DNA of 64,000 nucleotides from an uncultured Clostridia bacterium (lineage in GTDB: Bacteria; Bacillota; Clostridia; Christensenellales; Borkfalkiaceae), in contig CALVHH010000001.1 in NCBI GenBank assembly GCA_944327465.1, forward strand, positions 1 through 64,000, written 5' to 3'. The position numbers and the translations under genes are program-made. Position 1 is the stretch's first letter. Every line of letters starts with the position of its first letter. Positions 43,530 to 51,880 of the stretch are shown here, one piece after another. Below the pieces are notes generated by a model. It saw nothing but the letters and a program-made list of their open reading frames with translations. It ran no database searches and was not told the origin of the DNA.

Positions 43530-44285
43530 TTACCTCCCCAGCCAGCCGCCGTCGACGGCTATAGTGAAGCCGTTGACATAGTCCGAAGCCGCCGAAGCGA
43601 GGAATACCGCCGCGCCTTCGAGGTCTGCGGGGGTGCCCCAGCGACCCGCGGGTATGCGGGCAAGAATGTCGGCGCTGCGCTCTTCGTCCTGCCTGAGCTG
43701 CTGAGTATTGTTGGTAGCCATATATCCCGGAGCTATGCCGTTTACGTTGATGTTATACTTTGCCCATTCGTTGGCGAGCGACATGGTTATGCCGCGGATA
43801 GCCGACTTGGAAGCCGTGTACGAAGGCACCCTTACGCCGCCCTGATAGGAGAGCATGGAAGCTATGTTTATTATTTTGCCGCCCGTGCCCTGCTTTATGT
43901 ACTGCCTGGCAACCGCCTGCGTGAGGAAAAAGACCGTCTTTAAGTTGACGTTAATTACGCTGTCCCAGTTTTCTTCGGAAAACTCTATAGAATCCTGCCT
44001 CTTTATTATGCCCGCGTTGTTGACAAGTATATCTATCCTGCCGTAACGTTCGAGCGTCTTTTGTATGACGTCTGGTATGACGTCTACAGAGGACAAATCG
44101 GCAATGATGTTATAAAAATTTTCGCTGCCGAGCATCTCCTCGGTCTCGGTGGACGGTCTGCGCGACACGCCCGCCACTTTTGCGCCCGCTTCGACATAGG
44201 CGCGGCAGATGCCCTGGCCCAGACCCGTGTTGGAGCCCGTGACTATTGCAACTTTGCCCTTTAAGCTGAATTGTTCCAAAATCAT
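43530..44285 (-). CDS. kduD: 2-dehydro-3-deoxy-D-gluconate 5-dehydrogenase
   Basis: A 251-residue short-chain dehydrogenase. Visible are TGSNTGLGQG (cofactor loop), NNAGI, catalytic Ser in NIASMLSYQGG, the YTASKSA catalytic Tyr/Lys and the C-terminal PGYMATNNT. It reduces 2,5-diketo-3-deoxygluconate to KDG, the step after KduI. The gene is separate from the main uronate operon and has its own promoter (44351-44379) and GGGAGG upstream. Confidence 0.94.
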   Translation of the reverse strand: MILEQFSLKGKVAIVTGSNTGLGQGICRAYVEAGAKVAGVSRRPSTETEEMLGSENFYNIIADLSSVDVIPDVIQKTLERYGRIDILVNNAGIIKRQDSIEFSEENWDSVINVNLKTVFFLTQAVARQYIKQGTGGKIINIASMLSYQGGVRVPSYTASKSAIRGITMSLANEWAKYNINVNGIAPGYMATNNTQQLRQDEERSADILARIPAGRWGTPADLEGAAVFLASAASDYVNGFTIAVDGGWLGR

Positions 44286-44350
44286 CTATGTATTCCTCCC
44301 TTTTTTGCGTGCAGAACGGCGCTCTGCCGCACCCGTCCCGACATACCAAT

Positions 44351-44379
44351 ATTTTACACCATAAAATTAAATAAATCAA
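44351..44379 (-). promoter_or_regulatory. Promoter of kduD
   Basis: On the minus strand TTGATT, 17 bp, TAAAAT, about 65 bp upstream of the start codon. Confidence 0.7.
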
Positions 44380-44448
44380 GGGGGAATTGAAATTAAGTTC
44401 TGATTTTGTTTTTGCAAAGGGGTGGGCAATCTGCCAAGCTTTATTGTT

Positions 44449-44473
44449 AGATTTCTCGACTGCGCTCGAAATG
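44449..44473 (-). repeat. Fragment of the dispersed repeat
   Basis: Only one end of the element is present: AGATTTCTCGACTGCGCTCG and a few bases more, identical to the left end of copies D and E. The rest is missing and a terminator hairpin abuts it. Confidence 0.7.
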
Positions 44474-44510
44474 GCAAGGGCGGGGCGCTTAAAAGCGCCC
44501 CGCCCTTGCC
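44473..44510 (-). terminator. Terminator hairpin after the deacetylase-like gene
   Basis: An 18-bp perfect stem with a two-base centre, 17 bp past the stop. On the minus strand the following bases are CATTTCGAGCGC, so a T run is short. Confidence 0.6.
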
Positions 44511-44527
44511 GCCGCCGTGCGGTCGAT

Positions 44528-45388
44528 CTATTCTTTGCCGAAAAGTACGCTCCTTCCGGGAAGTATGCTGTATGTTTTGCCGCGTATTTCGATATACACC
44601 GGCATATATGAGGGATTGAACGCCATTTCGCCGTCGAGCGAAAATACAAGCGAGCGGTATGCCTTTACGTAGCTGCATACCTCGCCGTTCGTGGCGTACC
44701 AGATGTCGTTCCTGCCGCCCACACTCTTGCAGAAGTCTTCGAGCACGCTCCAGTTGTCGGCGTCGTCGTATTCGTAGCTGTGTCCCCAGAGGTAGAACAG
44801 CCACGGTTCGCGGTGCTTGAACTCATCTTCGGGCGAGCCGAGCAAAAATTTTTGGGTGAGTTCGGGCAGGCAGTCCTCGCTGTGATGAGCGGTGGGGTGC
44901 CATTCCAGAAAGTCTTCGGGCAAGCCGAAGGAGTGCGTGGAGCGCGTGGTGCGGGCGTACTGCACGCCGAGGTCGCCTATCACGCGCTTTACCTCGTCGT
45001 TATAGCCGTTGTAGGCGTACGCCATGCCGTTGACTATTCTGCCGAACTTGTGCTCGAGCCAATCGCGGTTGAGCGCAACCTCCCTTATCGCCTCGTGCAG
45101 GGGCACTTTGTTTAAGAATATGTGTCTTGCGCCGTGCAGCGCGACTTCGTGCCGCGAGTCGGAAAAGAGCGCGTAGGTCTCCTCCTCGTCCATTCTGTCG
45201 TGCCAGTTGCGGCAGTCGAAAAGAAGGGAGTTGAGGTTGAATGTGCACTTCAGCCCGTATTTATCTATTATCTGCATGAGCTTTTTATCGGCGTGCACGC
45301 CGTCGTCGTAGCTGAGCGTGACCGCCTTTGAAAGCCCGCCGGGGAAGCGCATGTATTTTTCTTCGAACATCTGACGAAATTGTGACAT
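44528..45388 (-). CDS. Polysaccharide deacetylase-like (NodB-type) protein, cytoplasmic
   Basis: A 286-residue protein. The N-terminal TLSYDDGVHADKKLM and the VALHGARH motif give the Asp and two His of the NodB metal site. Later HSYEYDDADNW resembles the C-terminal family motif. No signal peptide is visible. It may de-acetylate imported pectin fragments, since pectin is often acetylated. Peptidoglycan or chitin substrates are less likely for an intracellular protein. AGAGGAAAAC precedes the start. Confidence 0.8.
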   Translation of the reverse strand: MSQFRQMFEEKYMRFPGGLSKAVTLSYDDGVHADKKLMQIIDKYGLKCTFNLNSLLFDCRNWHDRMDEEETYALFSDSRHEVALHGARHIFLNKVPLHEAIREVALNRDWLEHKFGRIVNGMAYAYNGYNDEVKRVIGDLGVQYARTTRSTHSFGLPEDFLEWHPTAHHSEDCLPELTQKFLLGSPEDEFKHREPWLFYLWGHSYEYDDADNWSVLEDFCKSVGGRNDIWYATNGEVCSYVKAYRSLVFSLDGEMAFNPSYMPVYIEIRGKTYSILPGRSVLFGKE

Positions 45389-45406
45389 TTTGTTTTCCTC
45401 TTTAAA

Positions 45407-46039
45407 TTATTTGCTTTCGGGCGGGCGCGCGGCCGCGGTTTGGAACATGCCCGAAGCCTTTTTCCACTTGCCCGACAGAATGCGCCAAACGAAGAGCACC
45501 GAACGCACGCACCAGTCCGCCGCCATGCCCGTCCACAGCCCGTAGGCGCCTATATGCAGCTAGGGAATGAGCGGCGTGCAGAGTATGAAACTCAGCCCGA
45601 CGCGCATTACAGCCATGGAAGATACCGCGCAAATCATTGTATATCGCACGTCGCTGGTGGCTTCGAGCACGGCAGAGCCGCCAAACGAGAACGGATAGGT
45701 GAATATCTGCACTGAAAAGCACAGCGTTATGCAGCCCGTAGCCATGGCTGCGGCTTCGGCGGTGATGTTCTGCGAGAATATGCCCACGAGCAGCGGCGAG
45801 AGCGCCCAGACCAGCCCGACGCACAGCGCGTTGCCGACGAGCGAGATAGAAAACATCTTTTTTATATAATACTTTACGCAGTCCTCATCGCCCGTGCCCA
45901 CCGACTGCACCATGAACGAGTCGGCAAGGCCGAGCGACATGGTGAATGCCGATTCGATCACTATGGGGATTATCAGTACGGCGAGCGCCCTGTTTGAAAA
46001 GAGCGTATATCGCCTTTTGCTGCGGACGACAGCGCTCAT
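45407..46039 (-). pseudogene. Decayed MATE efflux gene with an internal deletion and an amber stop
   Basis: The frame starts at an ATG overlapping the intact MATE gene stop (ATGA) and reads VLIIPIVIESAFTMSLGLADSFMV. It then jumps directly to QSVGTGDEDCVKYYIKKM, skipping roughly 250 residues that the intact paralogue has between the two. After FILCTPLIP an in-frame TAG (45560-45562) interrupts it. The same frame continues past it as LHIGAYGLWTGMAADW up to a TAA at 45407, aligning with the paralogue's C-terminus. It is a remnant of a tandem duplicate. An assembly collapse could mimic the deletion but not the stop. Confidence 0.85.
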
Positions 46040-47580
46040 TTGCCCGCGTCCCCGGCACATTCATCGGCACATATATTTGAATCATTGCCCTCTTGGGCGC
46101 CTTCGGCGGACAGCTCTTCCGCCTTTGCGCCGGCGCGGAGCAGACCCGAAGCCTTCTTCCACCTGCCGGTGAGCAGGCGCGAAACGAACAGCACCGAGCG
46201 CACCACCCAGTCGGAACACATACCTATCCAGTAGCCCATGGCGCCGAGTTCGAGCTTAAAGCCGAAAGTTGACATCAGCCAGGGGGTCAACGCGTCGTCG
46301 GTGAACAAAAAGCACAGCCCGACGCGCACGATAATCATGGAGGATATCGCCGACCACATCACGTACCTCACGTCCGAAGTGGCTTTGAGTATGCCCGGCG
46401 TTGTAAACGACAGCGGGTAGGTGACGAACTGGAATGACAGGCAGAAGTACAGGCACTTGAGCGCTATGGGGTAAGCGGCTTCGGGATAGTCCCAAAGGTA
46501 TACCAGCCAGTGGCTCGTACCCATTATCAGCGCCACGGTTATCGCGTTGGCGACGAAAGAGATGGCAAACATCTTTTTTATGTAGTATTTGACGCAGTTT
46601 TCGTCGCCCGTGCCCACCGACTGACCGATGACCGTCAGGCAGGACGTGCCTATGCCGCCGCCGACGACGGAGGCGATGTTGTTTAAGTTGTTGGCTATTG
46701 TGTTGGCGTTTGCCTGTATGTTTATGTTTTTATCGAGCGCGGCGTCGTACTGAACGTAGCAGCCGGCGTTGACGAAGGTATTGGTCATCAGCTTGCCGAG
46801 CTGGAAGAGGCAGCTTTCGATGCCGCTGGGAATGGCTATGAAGAGTATGCGCTTTACCATTGCGCCTTCGAAGCGGAACTTTGTGAACAGCTTGACGGGC
46901 AGCAGGTTTTTATCGGACATGAGCAGCACGCGCATGTACACGGCGGGTATGGCGCGGGCGATGAGCGTGGCGAGCGCCGCGCCCTCGACGCCCATGTCGA
47001 GACCCCATATGAAGGCAGCGTTCAGACCTATATTTACAACGCAGCTTATGCCCGCGCTGGTCATGGTGACGAGGCTTCTGCGCTGAGCCCTGAGGAGAGC
47101 GGCGGAGCCGTTGAATATGCCGATGAGCGGAAATGACGCCGCAGTTATATAAAAGTAAGTGCGCTGCAGTTCCATTACGTCGGGCTCGACGTCGGGATAG
47201 AAGAGCTGCAGAAGATAGGGATTGAGCGCAAGGCACAGCCCGGCTATGACGAGCGAGAACACCAGCACTATCACCAGCATGTGCTTGGCGCTCTTTTTTG
47301 CCGATTCTATGTTTTTGGCGCCCAGAAACTGCGAAGTTATTATCGTTCCGCCCGTGGCGAACGCCGAAAAGAGCTGAATGACGAGATTGTTTATATAGTC
47401 TACGTTGCCGACCGCGTTGCTGGCGTGACCGAACTCGTCTATCGACGAAACCATTATGCCGTCGAACATGCCCAGCGACGTGGAGAATATATTTTCGATG
47501 ACTATGGGCGCTATCAGCCACAGGAGCTGTTTGTTTGTAAACAGCGAATAGCGCTTTTTGACCTTTTGCACCGTCCGCAA
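46036..47580 (-). CDS. MATE-family efflux transporter
   Basis: A polytopic exporter of about 514 residues with the two-lobed pattern of multidrug/toxin extrusion proteins (about 12 helices, including PIVIENIFSTSLGMFDGIM and LTVIGQSVGTGDENCVKYY). Substrate and coupling ion (Na+ or H+) cannot be read. I place the start at the TTG of 47580, eight bases after GGGAGG, because more distal ATGs lie beyond the promoter's expected transcription start (47630-47658). An ATG within the ribosome-binding region is out of frame. Confidence 0.85.
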   Translation of the reverse strand: MRTVQKVKKRYSLFTNKQLLWLIAPIVIENIFSTSLGMFDGIMVSSIDEFGHASNAVGNVDYINNLVIQLFSAFATGGTIITSQFLGAKNIESAKKSAKHMLVIVLVFSLVIAGLCLALNPYLLQLFYPDVEPDVMELQRTYFYITAASFPLIGIFNGSAALLRAQRRSLVTMTSAGISCVVNIGLNAAFIWGLDMGVEGAALATLIARAIPAVYMRVLLMSDKNLLPVKLFTKFRFEGAMVKRILFIAIPSGIESCLFQLGKLMTNTFVNAGCYVQYDAALDKNINIQANANTIANNLNNIASVVGGGIGTSCLTVIGQSVGTGDENCVKYYIKKMFAISFVANAITVALIMGTSHWLVYLWDYPEAAYPIALKCLYFCLSFQFVTYPLSFTTPGILKATSDVRYVMWSAISSMIIVRVGLCFLFTDDALTPWLMSTFGFKLELGAMGYWIGMCSDWVVRSVLFVSRLLTGRWKKASGLLRAGAKAEELSAEGAQEGNDSNICADECAGDAGK

Positions 47581-47629
47581 TGCACATGCCTCCCTTTGAT
47601 ATCTTTGACTGTTTCTTTTTTCGCATAAT

Positions 47630-47658
47630 ATTTTACAACAGATTTTCTTGATTTTCAA
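47630..47658 (-). promoter_or_regulatory. Leftward promoter of the MATE gene
   Basis: On the minus strand TTGAAA, 17 bp, TAAAAT. It overlaps the rightward araC-type promoter at 47648-47677, so the two likely interfere. Confidence 0.65.
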
Positions 47659-47677
47659 CGGGTTTATGGTGTATAAT
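47648..47677 (+). promoter_or_regulatory. Rightward promoter of the AraC-family gene
   Basis: TTGATT, 18 bp, TATAAT, about 40 bp before the start codon. Confidence 0.65.
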
Positions 47678-47719
47678 TATTAAAAAGTACTGATTTTTCA
47701 ACACAGGAGTCGATTTTTT

Positions 47720-48553
47720 ATGGCAGAGCAGCAGCCGCAGAGCATAGTCGACCGCACAATTGACAGGATACACGCCGACAATCAGTTAAAAGAGGCGGGA
47801 TTTGTGATGTCCTCCCCCCACTGCCACCCGCACTACGAAATATTTTATATAGAGAGCGGGCACAGCAGTTATTTTGTGGGCAGCGGCGTATACGAGCTGC
47901 ACGCGGGCGACCTTTTGATAATGCCGCCTGACGTGTTCCACTTTACCCGCTACCCCGCAGCCTGCCGCAGGAGCAACGTGTTCTTCCGCGAAGGCGACCT
48001 GACCGACGAAATAAGGGCGCTGATGCCGGGCGGAAGGCGGTTTTTTGACGAGCCGAGGATATTGCAGGTGCCAGAAGGCTACCGCGAGCAGATAGCGGGG
48101 CTGTTTTCGGGCATGGCGAGGGAGGAAAAGATAAGCGACGAACGCACCCCGCTGCTGCTGCGGGCAATGCTGCACGAGCTGTTGCTGCTGTGCGGCAGGG
48201 AGTGCGCATACCTTGACGTCATGCCCGAGGACATACACACCACCGATATGCCCATAGTGAGGGCGGCGCGGTTCATGAGCAGCCACTACATGGACGACAT
48301 TTCCACCGCGGATATAGCCGCCGAAGCGGGATACAGCCCCAACTATCTGACTAGGAAATTCCGCGAAGCCGCGGGCATAGGCGTGCACGAATACCTTACG
48401 TTCATACGGCTGCAGCGGGCGGCTTTAGAGCTCGTTTCCACCGACCACACCGTGACCGAAATAGCCTTTCGGTGCGGATTTTCGGACGGCAATTACTTTA
48501 AAGACGCCTTTAAAAAGAAGTACGGCGTCACCCCGAGGGAATACAGGAAGTAA
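47720..48553 (+). CDS. AraC-family transcriptional regulator
   Basis: A 277-residue regulator. The N-terminal cupin sensor (about 20-110, with HCHPHYEIFYI and MPPDVFHF) is followed by two helix-turn-helix units at the C-terminus (STADIAAEAGYSPNYLTRKF and the second through FRCGFSDGNYFKDAFKKKYG). It has ACAGGAG upstream. It is divergent from the MATE transporter and may control it; a sugar-acid ligand for the cupin is possible given the uronate genes nearby. Confidence 0.92.
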   Translation: MAEQQPQSIVDRTIDRIHADNQLKEAGFVMSSPHCHPHYEIFYIESGHSSYFVGSGVYELHAGDLLIMPPDVFHFTRYPAACRRSNVFFREGDLTDEIRALMPGGRRFFDEPRILQVPEGYREQIAGLFSGMAREEKISDERTPLLLRAMLHELLLLCGRECAYLDVMPEDIHTTDMPIVRAARFMSSHYMDDISTADIAAEAGYSPNYLTRKFREAAGIGVHEYLTFIRLQRAALELVSTDHTVTEIAFRCGFSDGNYFKDAFKKKYGVTPREYRK

Positions 48554-48640
48554 TGCCGGGCTTTTGCCCGAAGGCAAGTGCTTAAATGAATTGCGGCATG
48601 TCCGCGGAGCGCGGTGCAGCGGAACGCCGCCCGCGTTAAC

Positions 48641-48669
48641 TTGACTTGTGGCGATTAAAGTCGTAAAAT
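48641..48669 (+). promoter_or_regulatory. Promoter of the YitT-family gene
   Basis: TTGACT, 17 bp, TAAAAT. The ATG at 48676 follows six bases after the -10, so the mRNA would be leaderless or nearly so. Confidence 0.65.
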
Positions 48670-48675
48670 ATAGAC

Positions 48676-49602
48676 ATGGATGAAGCAAAGAAAAAATTAA
48701 TTAAAGCTTTCATAAAAAAATATCTGCTGATAACGCTGGGCTGCGTGCTGTACCCCGCGGGCGTGGTGCTGTTTTTGCAGGCAGGCGGTCTGGGCGGCGG
48801 CGGCGCGACGGGTATCGCGCTGATAATCAACCGCCTGACGGGCGTGAGCACGGGTATAATAGCATTTGTTATAAACGTGCCGCTGCTGCTGTGGGGCTGG
48901 AAGGTGTTCGGCAGGGAATTTTTTATATCCACGCTGTATGTGATAGGGCTTTCGTCCCTGCTGATGTGGATAACCGAATACGTGTTCTTTGAAGTGCTGC
49001 CGCAGGTTTACGGCGAAGAGTTTGTGCCCTTTACCACCAACAAGCTCATAAACGCCGTTACGGGCGGCGCGATATTCGGCTGCGGCATGGGGCTGATTTT
49101 CAGGTGCGGCTCCTCTTCGGGCGGCACCGATATACCCGTAAAGGTGCTCAAAAAGAAGTTCAGGCACATAAGCACGGGCATTATCACCATGACCAGCGAC
49201 ATAATAATCGTAGTGTGCGCGGCGTTCGTGTATGAAGGCGACAAGCTTGAAATGCTGTTCTACACCGTGCTCTCCGTAGTGGTGTTCACGCTCATGTTCG
49301 ACTGGGTGCTGTACGGCGGAAATTCGGCAAAGATGGTATTCATAATTTCTGAGACCGAGCCCGCCGAAAGGATATGCCAAAGGATACTCAAGGACCTGGA
49401 CGCAGGCGCAACGTATATCGACGCCCGCGGCGCGTTCAGCGGCGAGAACAAAAAGATGCTGCTTTGCGTGGTAAAGCCAATAGTATACCCACGCCTGCGC
49501 GACATTGTGCGCGAAGAGGACAAAAAGGCGTTTATGATAGTTTCATCGGCAAAGGAGATATACGGCGAAGGATATCTGCCGCCCGACAGGGCGGAGCTAT
49601 AA
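48676..49602 (+). CDS. YitT-family membrane protein
   Basis: A 308-residue protein with five to six N-terminal helices (GCVLYPAGVVLFLQAGGLGG at about 18-37, GGAIFGCGMGLIFRCGSSSGG) and a C-terminal DUF2179 domain (about 215-300) containing GEGYLPPDRAEL. The family is widespread in Firmicutes without proven transport function. The ATG coincides with the predicted transcription start and has no Shine-Dalgarno. Confidence 0.9.
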   Translation: MDEAKKKLIKAFIKKYLLITLGCVLYPAGVVLFLQAGGLGGGGATGIALIINRLTGVSTGIIAFVINVPLLLWGWKVFGREFFISTLYVIGLSSLLMWITEYVFFEVLPQVYGEEFVPFTTNKLINAVTGGAIFGCGMGLIFRCGSSSGGTDIPVKVLKKKFRHISTGIITMTSDIIIVVCAAFVYEGDKLEMLFYTVLSVVVFTLMFDWVLYGGNSAKMVFIISETEPAERICQRILKDLDAGATYIDARGAFSGENKKMLLCVVKPIVYPRLRDIVREEDKKAFMIVSSAKEIYGEGYLPPDRAEL

Positions 49603-49635
49603 AAATCGTGCGCCCCGTACGGGCGCACGATTTTT
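49601..49635. terminator. Bidirectional terminator between convergent genes
   Basis: A 15-bp perfect stem (AAAAATCGTGCGCCC) with a CGTAC loop; A/T ends give a T run in both directions. Confidence 0.85.
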
Positions 49636-50479
49636 ATGCCTTGGCAGTGCGCGGGCTCACCGCGCATTTATTTTTTTTGAGCAGTCTTGAATAGGCTATT
49701 TTATACGCTATCTCCGCGACGACGGCGAGCACGCCGAATATCACGGGCAGCACCGCCATGCCCGAAAACGCCGGCGGCACGGCGAAAGCATTTGCTGCAA
49801 ACAGAAAAAAGCCCATCACGGCAATAAACAGCGCAATGCTGAATACGGTCCAGGTGACGTACATATCGCGCTTCTTTTTGAGCTTTTTGCCAAAAACCAA
49901 TCTTAAAGTGTTGCAAATCACCAATATGGTAGAAGCTATTCCTATGCCAACTACTGCAAACCCAATCATAATATCAAATAAAAAATAATTTGAGGCAAGG
50001 TTATCGGCATGGCGGTCGAACACGGGCATGTCGCCGCTGAATCCGCCTTCGACCCAGCTCTTCATGCTGTCCAGATAGTACCTGAACGCCATGACCGAGA
50101 GAGCGTTGGAAAAGTTGTTGGCGTCAACAGGCTCGGTGACGACGGGCAGACGCTCAGTATGCGTGCCGTCGCCGTCCGCGTTGGGCACGGTGACGGTCAT
50201 TTCGTTGTCAAGGTCGGCTTCGGGCTTGGCGGCAAGAATGATGTCGAGCGCGGAATAATCGACGCTGATCCTATCTATTACCTCCTCTGCGTCGGGGTTT
50301 TCTTTCAAGAGTTCATCGAGCTCTTCCTGCGTGGCGGGCATGTATTCGCCCAGGTCGGCATGGAATACGGGCGCGCAGATCAGGCACGCCAGCGTGATGA
50401 GCAGCAGCACGACGGAGAGCAGCCTGAATATTACGGGCAGCCGACGGCTGACGGGTTGTGTGGGAAGTTCTTCCTGCAT
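49634..50479 (-). CDS. Unknown four-helix membrane protein (281 aa)
   Basis: Unrecognised family. It has a hydrophobic helix at about 20-40, an external domain of about 120 residues with acidic stretches, and three more helices at about 168-190, 205-228 and 235-260, followed by a basic tail. ATATGTT-like sequence with GGAG lies upstream. It has the same overall layout as the 442-residue protein at 57992-59320 (one helix, external domain, three to four helices). Confidence 0.7.
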   Translation of the reverse strand: MQEELPTQPVSRRLPVIFRLLSVVLLLITLACLICAPVFHADLGEYMPATQEELDELLKENPDAEEVIDRISVDYSALDIILAAKPEADLDNEMTVTVPNADGDGTHTERLPVVTEPVDANNFSNALSVMAFRYYLDSMKSWVEGGFSGDMPVFDRHADNLASNYFLFDIMIGFAVVGIGIASTILVICNTLRLVFGKKLKKKRDMYVTWTVFSIALFIAVMGFFLFAANAFAVPPAFSGMAVLPVIFGVLAVVAEIAYKIAYSRLLKKNKCAVSPRTAKA

Positions 50480-50562
50480 AACATATCTCCTTTAAAAAAT
50501 GCTTGCCGCCGCCCGCCGCGCAGCGGCGGGCGGCAGATCTCTATTGAGTGCGAGCCGTCGGT

Positions 50563-51747
50563 TCAGACGGCGTTTTTTAATATTTGGGCAATATCCGCGG
50601 CGTAAAGTATCTTTGCGCTGCCCTTTTTGCCGCCGCCCGTGGCTGCGCACAGTCGGGCCATGCGGGCGATATCCTCATCCGAGGGCGAAACGCCCAGTTC
50701 GGAAAGCGTTACGGGCATGCCGATATCGGCAAGGAACGCGGTGAAGCGCTCGATGCCCTCGCGCGCGACGCCTTCGCGCGTGCCGCTGGGGCGGACGCCC
50801 ATTACGCGGACGGCAAACAGATAGAAGCGCGTGAGGCAGTCCTTGTACACATAGTTAGCCCACGCCGTCCACACCGCGGCAAGCCCCGCGCCGTGAGCTA
50901 CGTCGTACAGCCCGCCCAGCTCGTGTTCGATGCCGTGCACCGCCCAGTCGCCGCCGTTGTTGCCGCAGCCCGTCAGCCCGTTGTGCGATACCGCGCCCGC
51001 CCACATCACCTCGGCGCGGGCGTCGTAGTCGGCGGGATTGCTTACGAGCAGCTTGGCGTTGGCTATGACCGTGCGCATGAGCCCTTCGGCAAGCGAGTCG
51101 GTTATCTGCATGTTGCCGCCCGAAGTGAAGTAGCGCTCCATCGTGTGCATGAGTATATCCGTACAGCCGCACGCCGTCTGGTAGGGCGGCAGCGTGAACG
51201 TCAGCGCGGGGTCCATAACGGCAAAGCGGGGACGGGCGTAGTCTGTGTTGCAGCTGCGCTTGAGCCAACCTTCGACCTCGTCGTTCGTGATGACGGAAGA
51301 GTTGCTCATTTCGCTGCCCGCCGCCGCGATTGTGAGCACTACGCCCACGGGCATGCAGGCGGATGGCTTGCGCAAGCCCTCGTAAAAATCCCACACGTCG
51401 CCTTGGTTTTTAAGACCGTAGCCTATTGCCTTGGCGCTGTCGATGACCGAACCGCCGCCGACGGCGAGCAGGAAGTCGACCCCCTCTGCCCTTGCGAGCG
51501 CTATGCCTTCGCGCACGAGCGAAAGACGGGGATTGGGCTTTACGCCGCCCAGCTCAACGAAAGCTGCGCCCGCCGCGGCGAGGGCGCCGCGGACGACGGA
51601 GAGCAGCCCGCTGCGCTCGGCAGAGCCGCCGCCGTAGTGGAGAAGCACCTTTTTGCAGCCCTGTTCGGCTATCAGCGAGGACAGTTTTTGCAGGCTGTTC
51701 CTGCCGAACGCCACTTTGGTGGGCGCAAAATATTGGAAATCGAACAT
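50563..51747 (-). CDS. Iron-type alcohol dehydrogenase (butanol dehydrogenase-like)
   Basis: A 394-residue group III dehydrogenase. GGGSVID (cofactor) and the metal ligands in GCTDILMHTMERYF and GIEHELGGLYDVAHGAGL are all present. It reduces or oxidises aldehydes/alcohols in fermentation, using NAD(P)H; the YqhD/BdhA subgroup is the closest. It has its own promoter, divergent from the asparaginase gene, and a G-rich ribosome-binding stretch. Confidence 0.92.
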   Translation of the reverse strand: MFDFQYFAPTKVAFGRNSLQKLSSLIAEQGCKKVLLHYGGGSAERSGLLSVVRGALAAAGAAFVELGGVKPNPRLSLVREGIALARAEGVDFLLAVGGGSVIDSAKAIGYGLKNQGDVWDFYEGLRKPSACMPVGVVLTIAAAGSEMSNSSVITNDEVEGWLKRSCNTDYARPRFAVMDPALTFTLPPYQTACGCTDILMHTMERYFTSGGNMQITDSLAEGLMRTVIANAKLLVSNPADYDARAEVMWAGAVSHNGLTGCGNNGGDWAVHGIEHELGGLYDVAHGAGLAAVWTAWANYVYKDCLTRFYLFAVRVMGVRPSGTREGVAREGIERFTAFLADIGMPVTLSELGVSPSDEDIARMARLCAATGGGKKGSAKILYAADIAQILKNAV

Positions 51748-51779
51748 TGAATTTTCCCCCGAAATAAAATTGTAATTTC

Positions 51780-51808
51780 ATTATACATTAAACGGGCTCA
51801 ATAATCAA
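51780..51808 (-). promoter_or_regulatory. Promoter of the alcohol dehydrogenase gene
   Basis: On the minus strand TTGATT, 17 bp, TATAAT, about 35 bp before the start codon. It is separated by 7 bp from the rightward promoter at 51816-51844. Confidence 0.75.
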
Positions 51809-51815
51809 CAGGCAG

Positions 51816-51844
51816 TTGACAGTTTTTGCGCGGCAAAGTATAAT
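51816..51844 (+). promoter_or_regulatory. Promoter of the asparaginase gene
   Basis: TTGACA, 17 bp, TATAAT, a perfect consensus. The -10 ends four bases before an ATG at 51848, which cannot be translated from a start downstream of it, so the ATG at 51881 is chosen. Confidence 0.8.
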
Positions 51845-51880
51845 TATATGCGAAAAATTTATTGGCGGAAGCGACTTGAG

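Noticed and set aside
47580..47658. ATG-led N-terminal extension of the MATE transporter
   Set aside because: It starts inside the promoter and lacks a ribosome binding site; the TTG at 47580 has GGGAGG at eight bases.
50584..51750. 388-codon plus-strand frame opposite the alcohol dehydrogenase gene
   Set aside because: The minus-strand reading has all metal and cofactor motifs; the plus frame has none.
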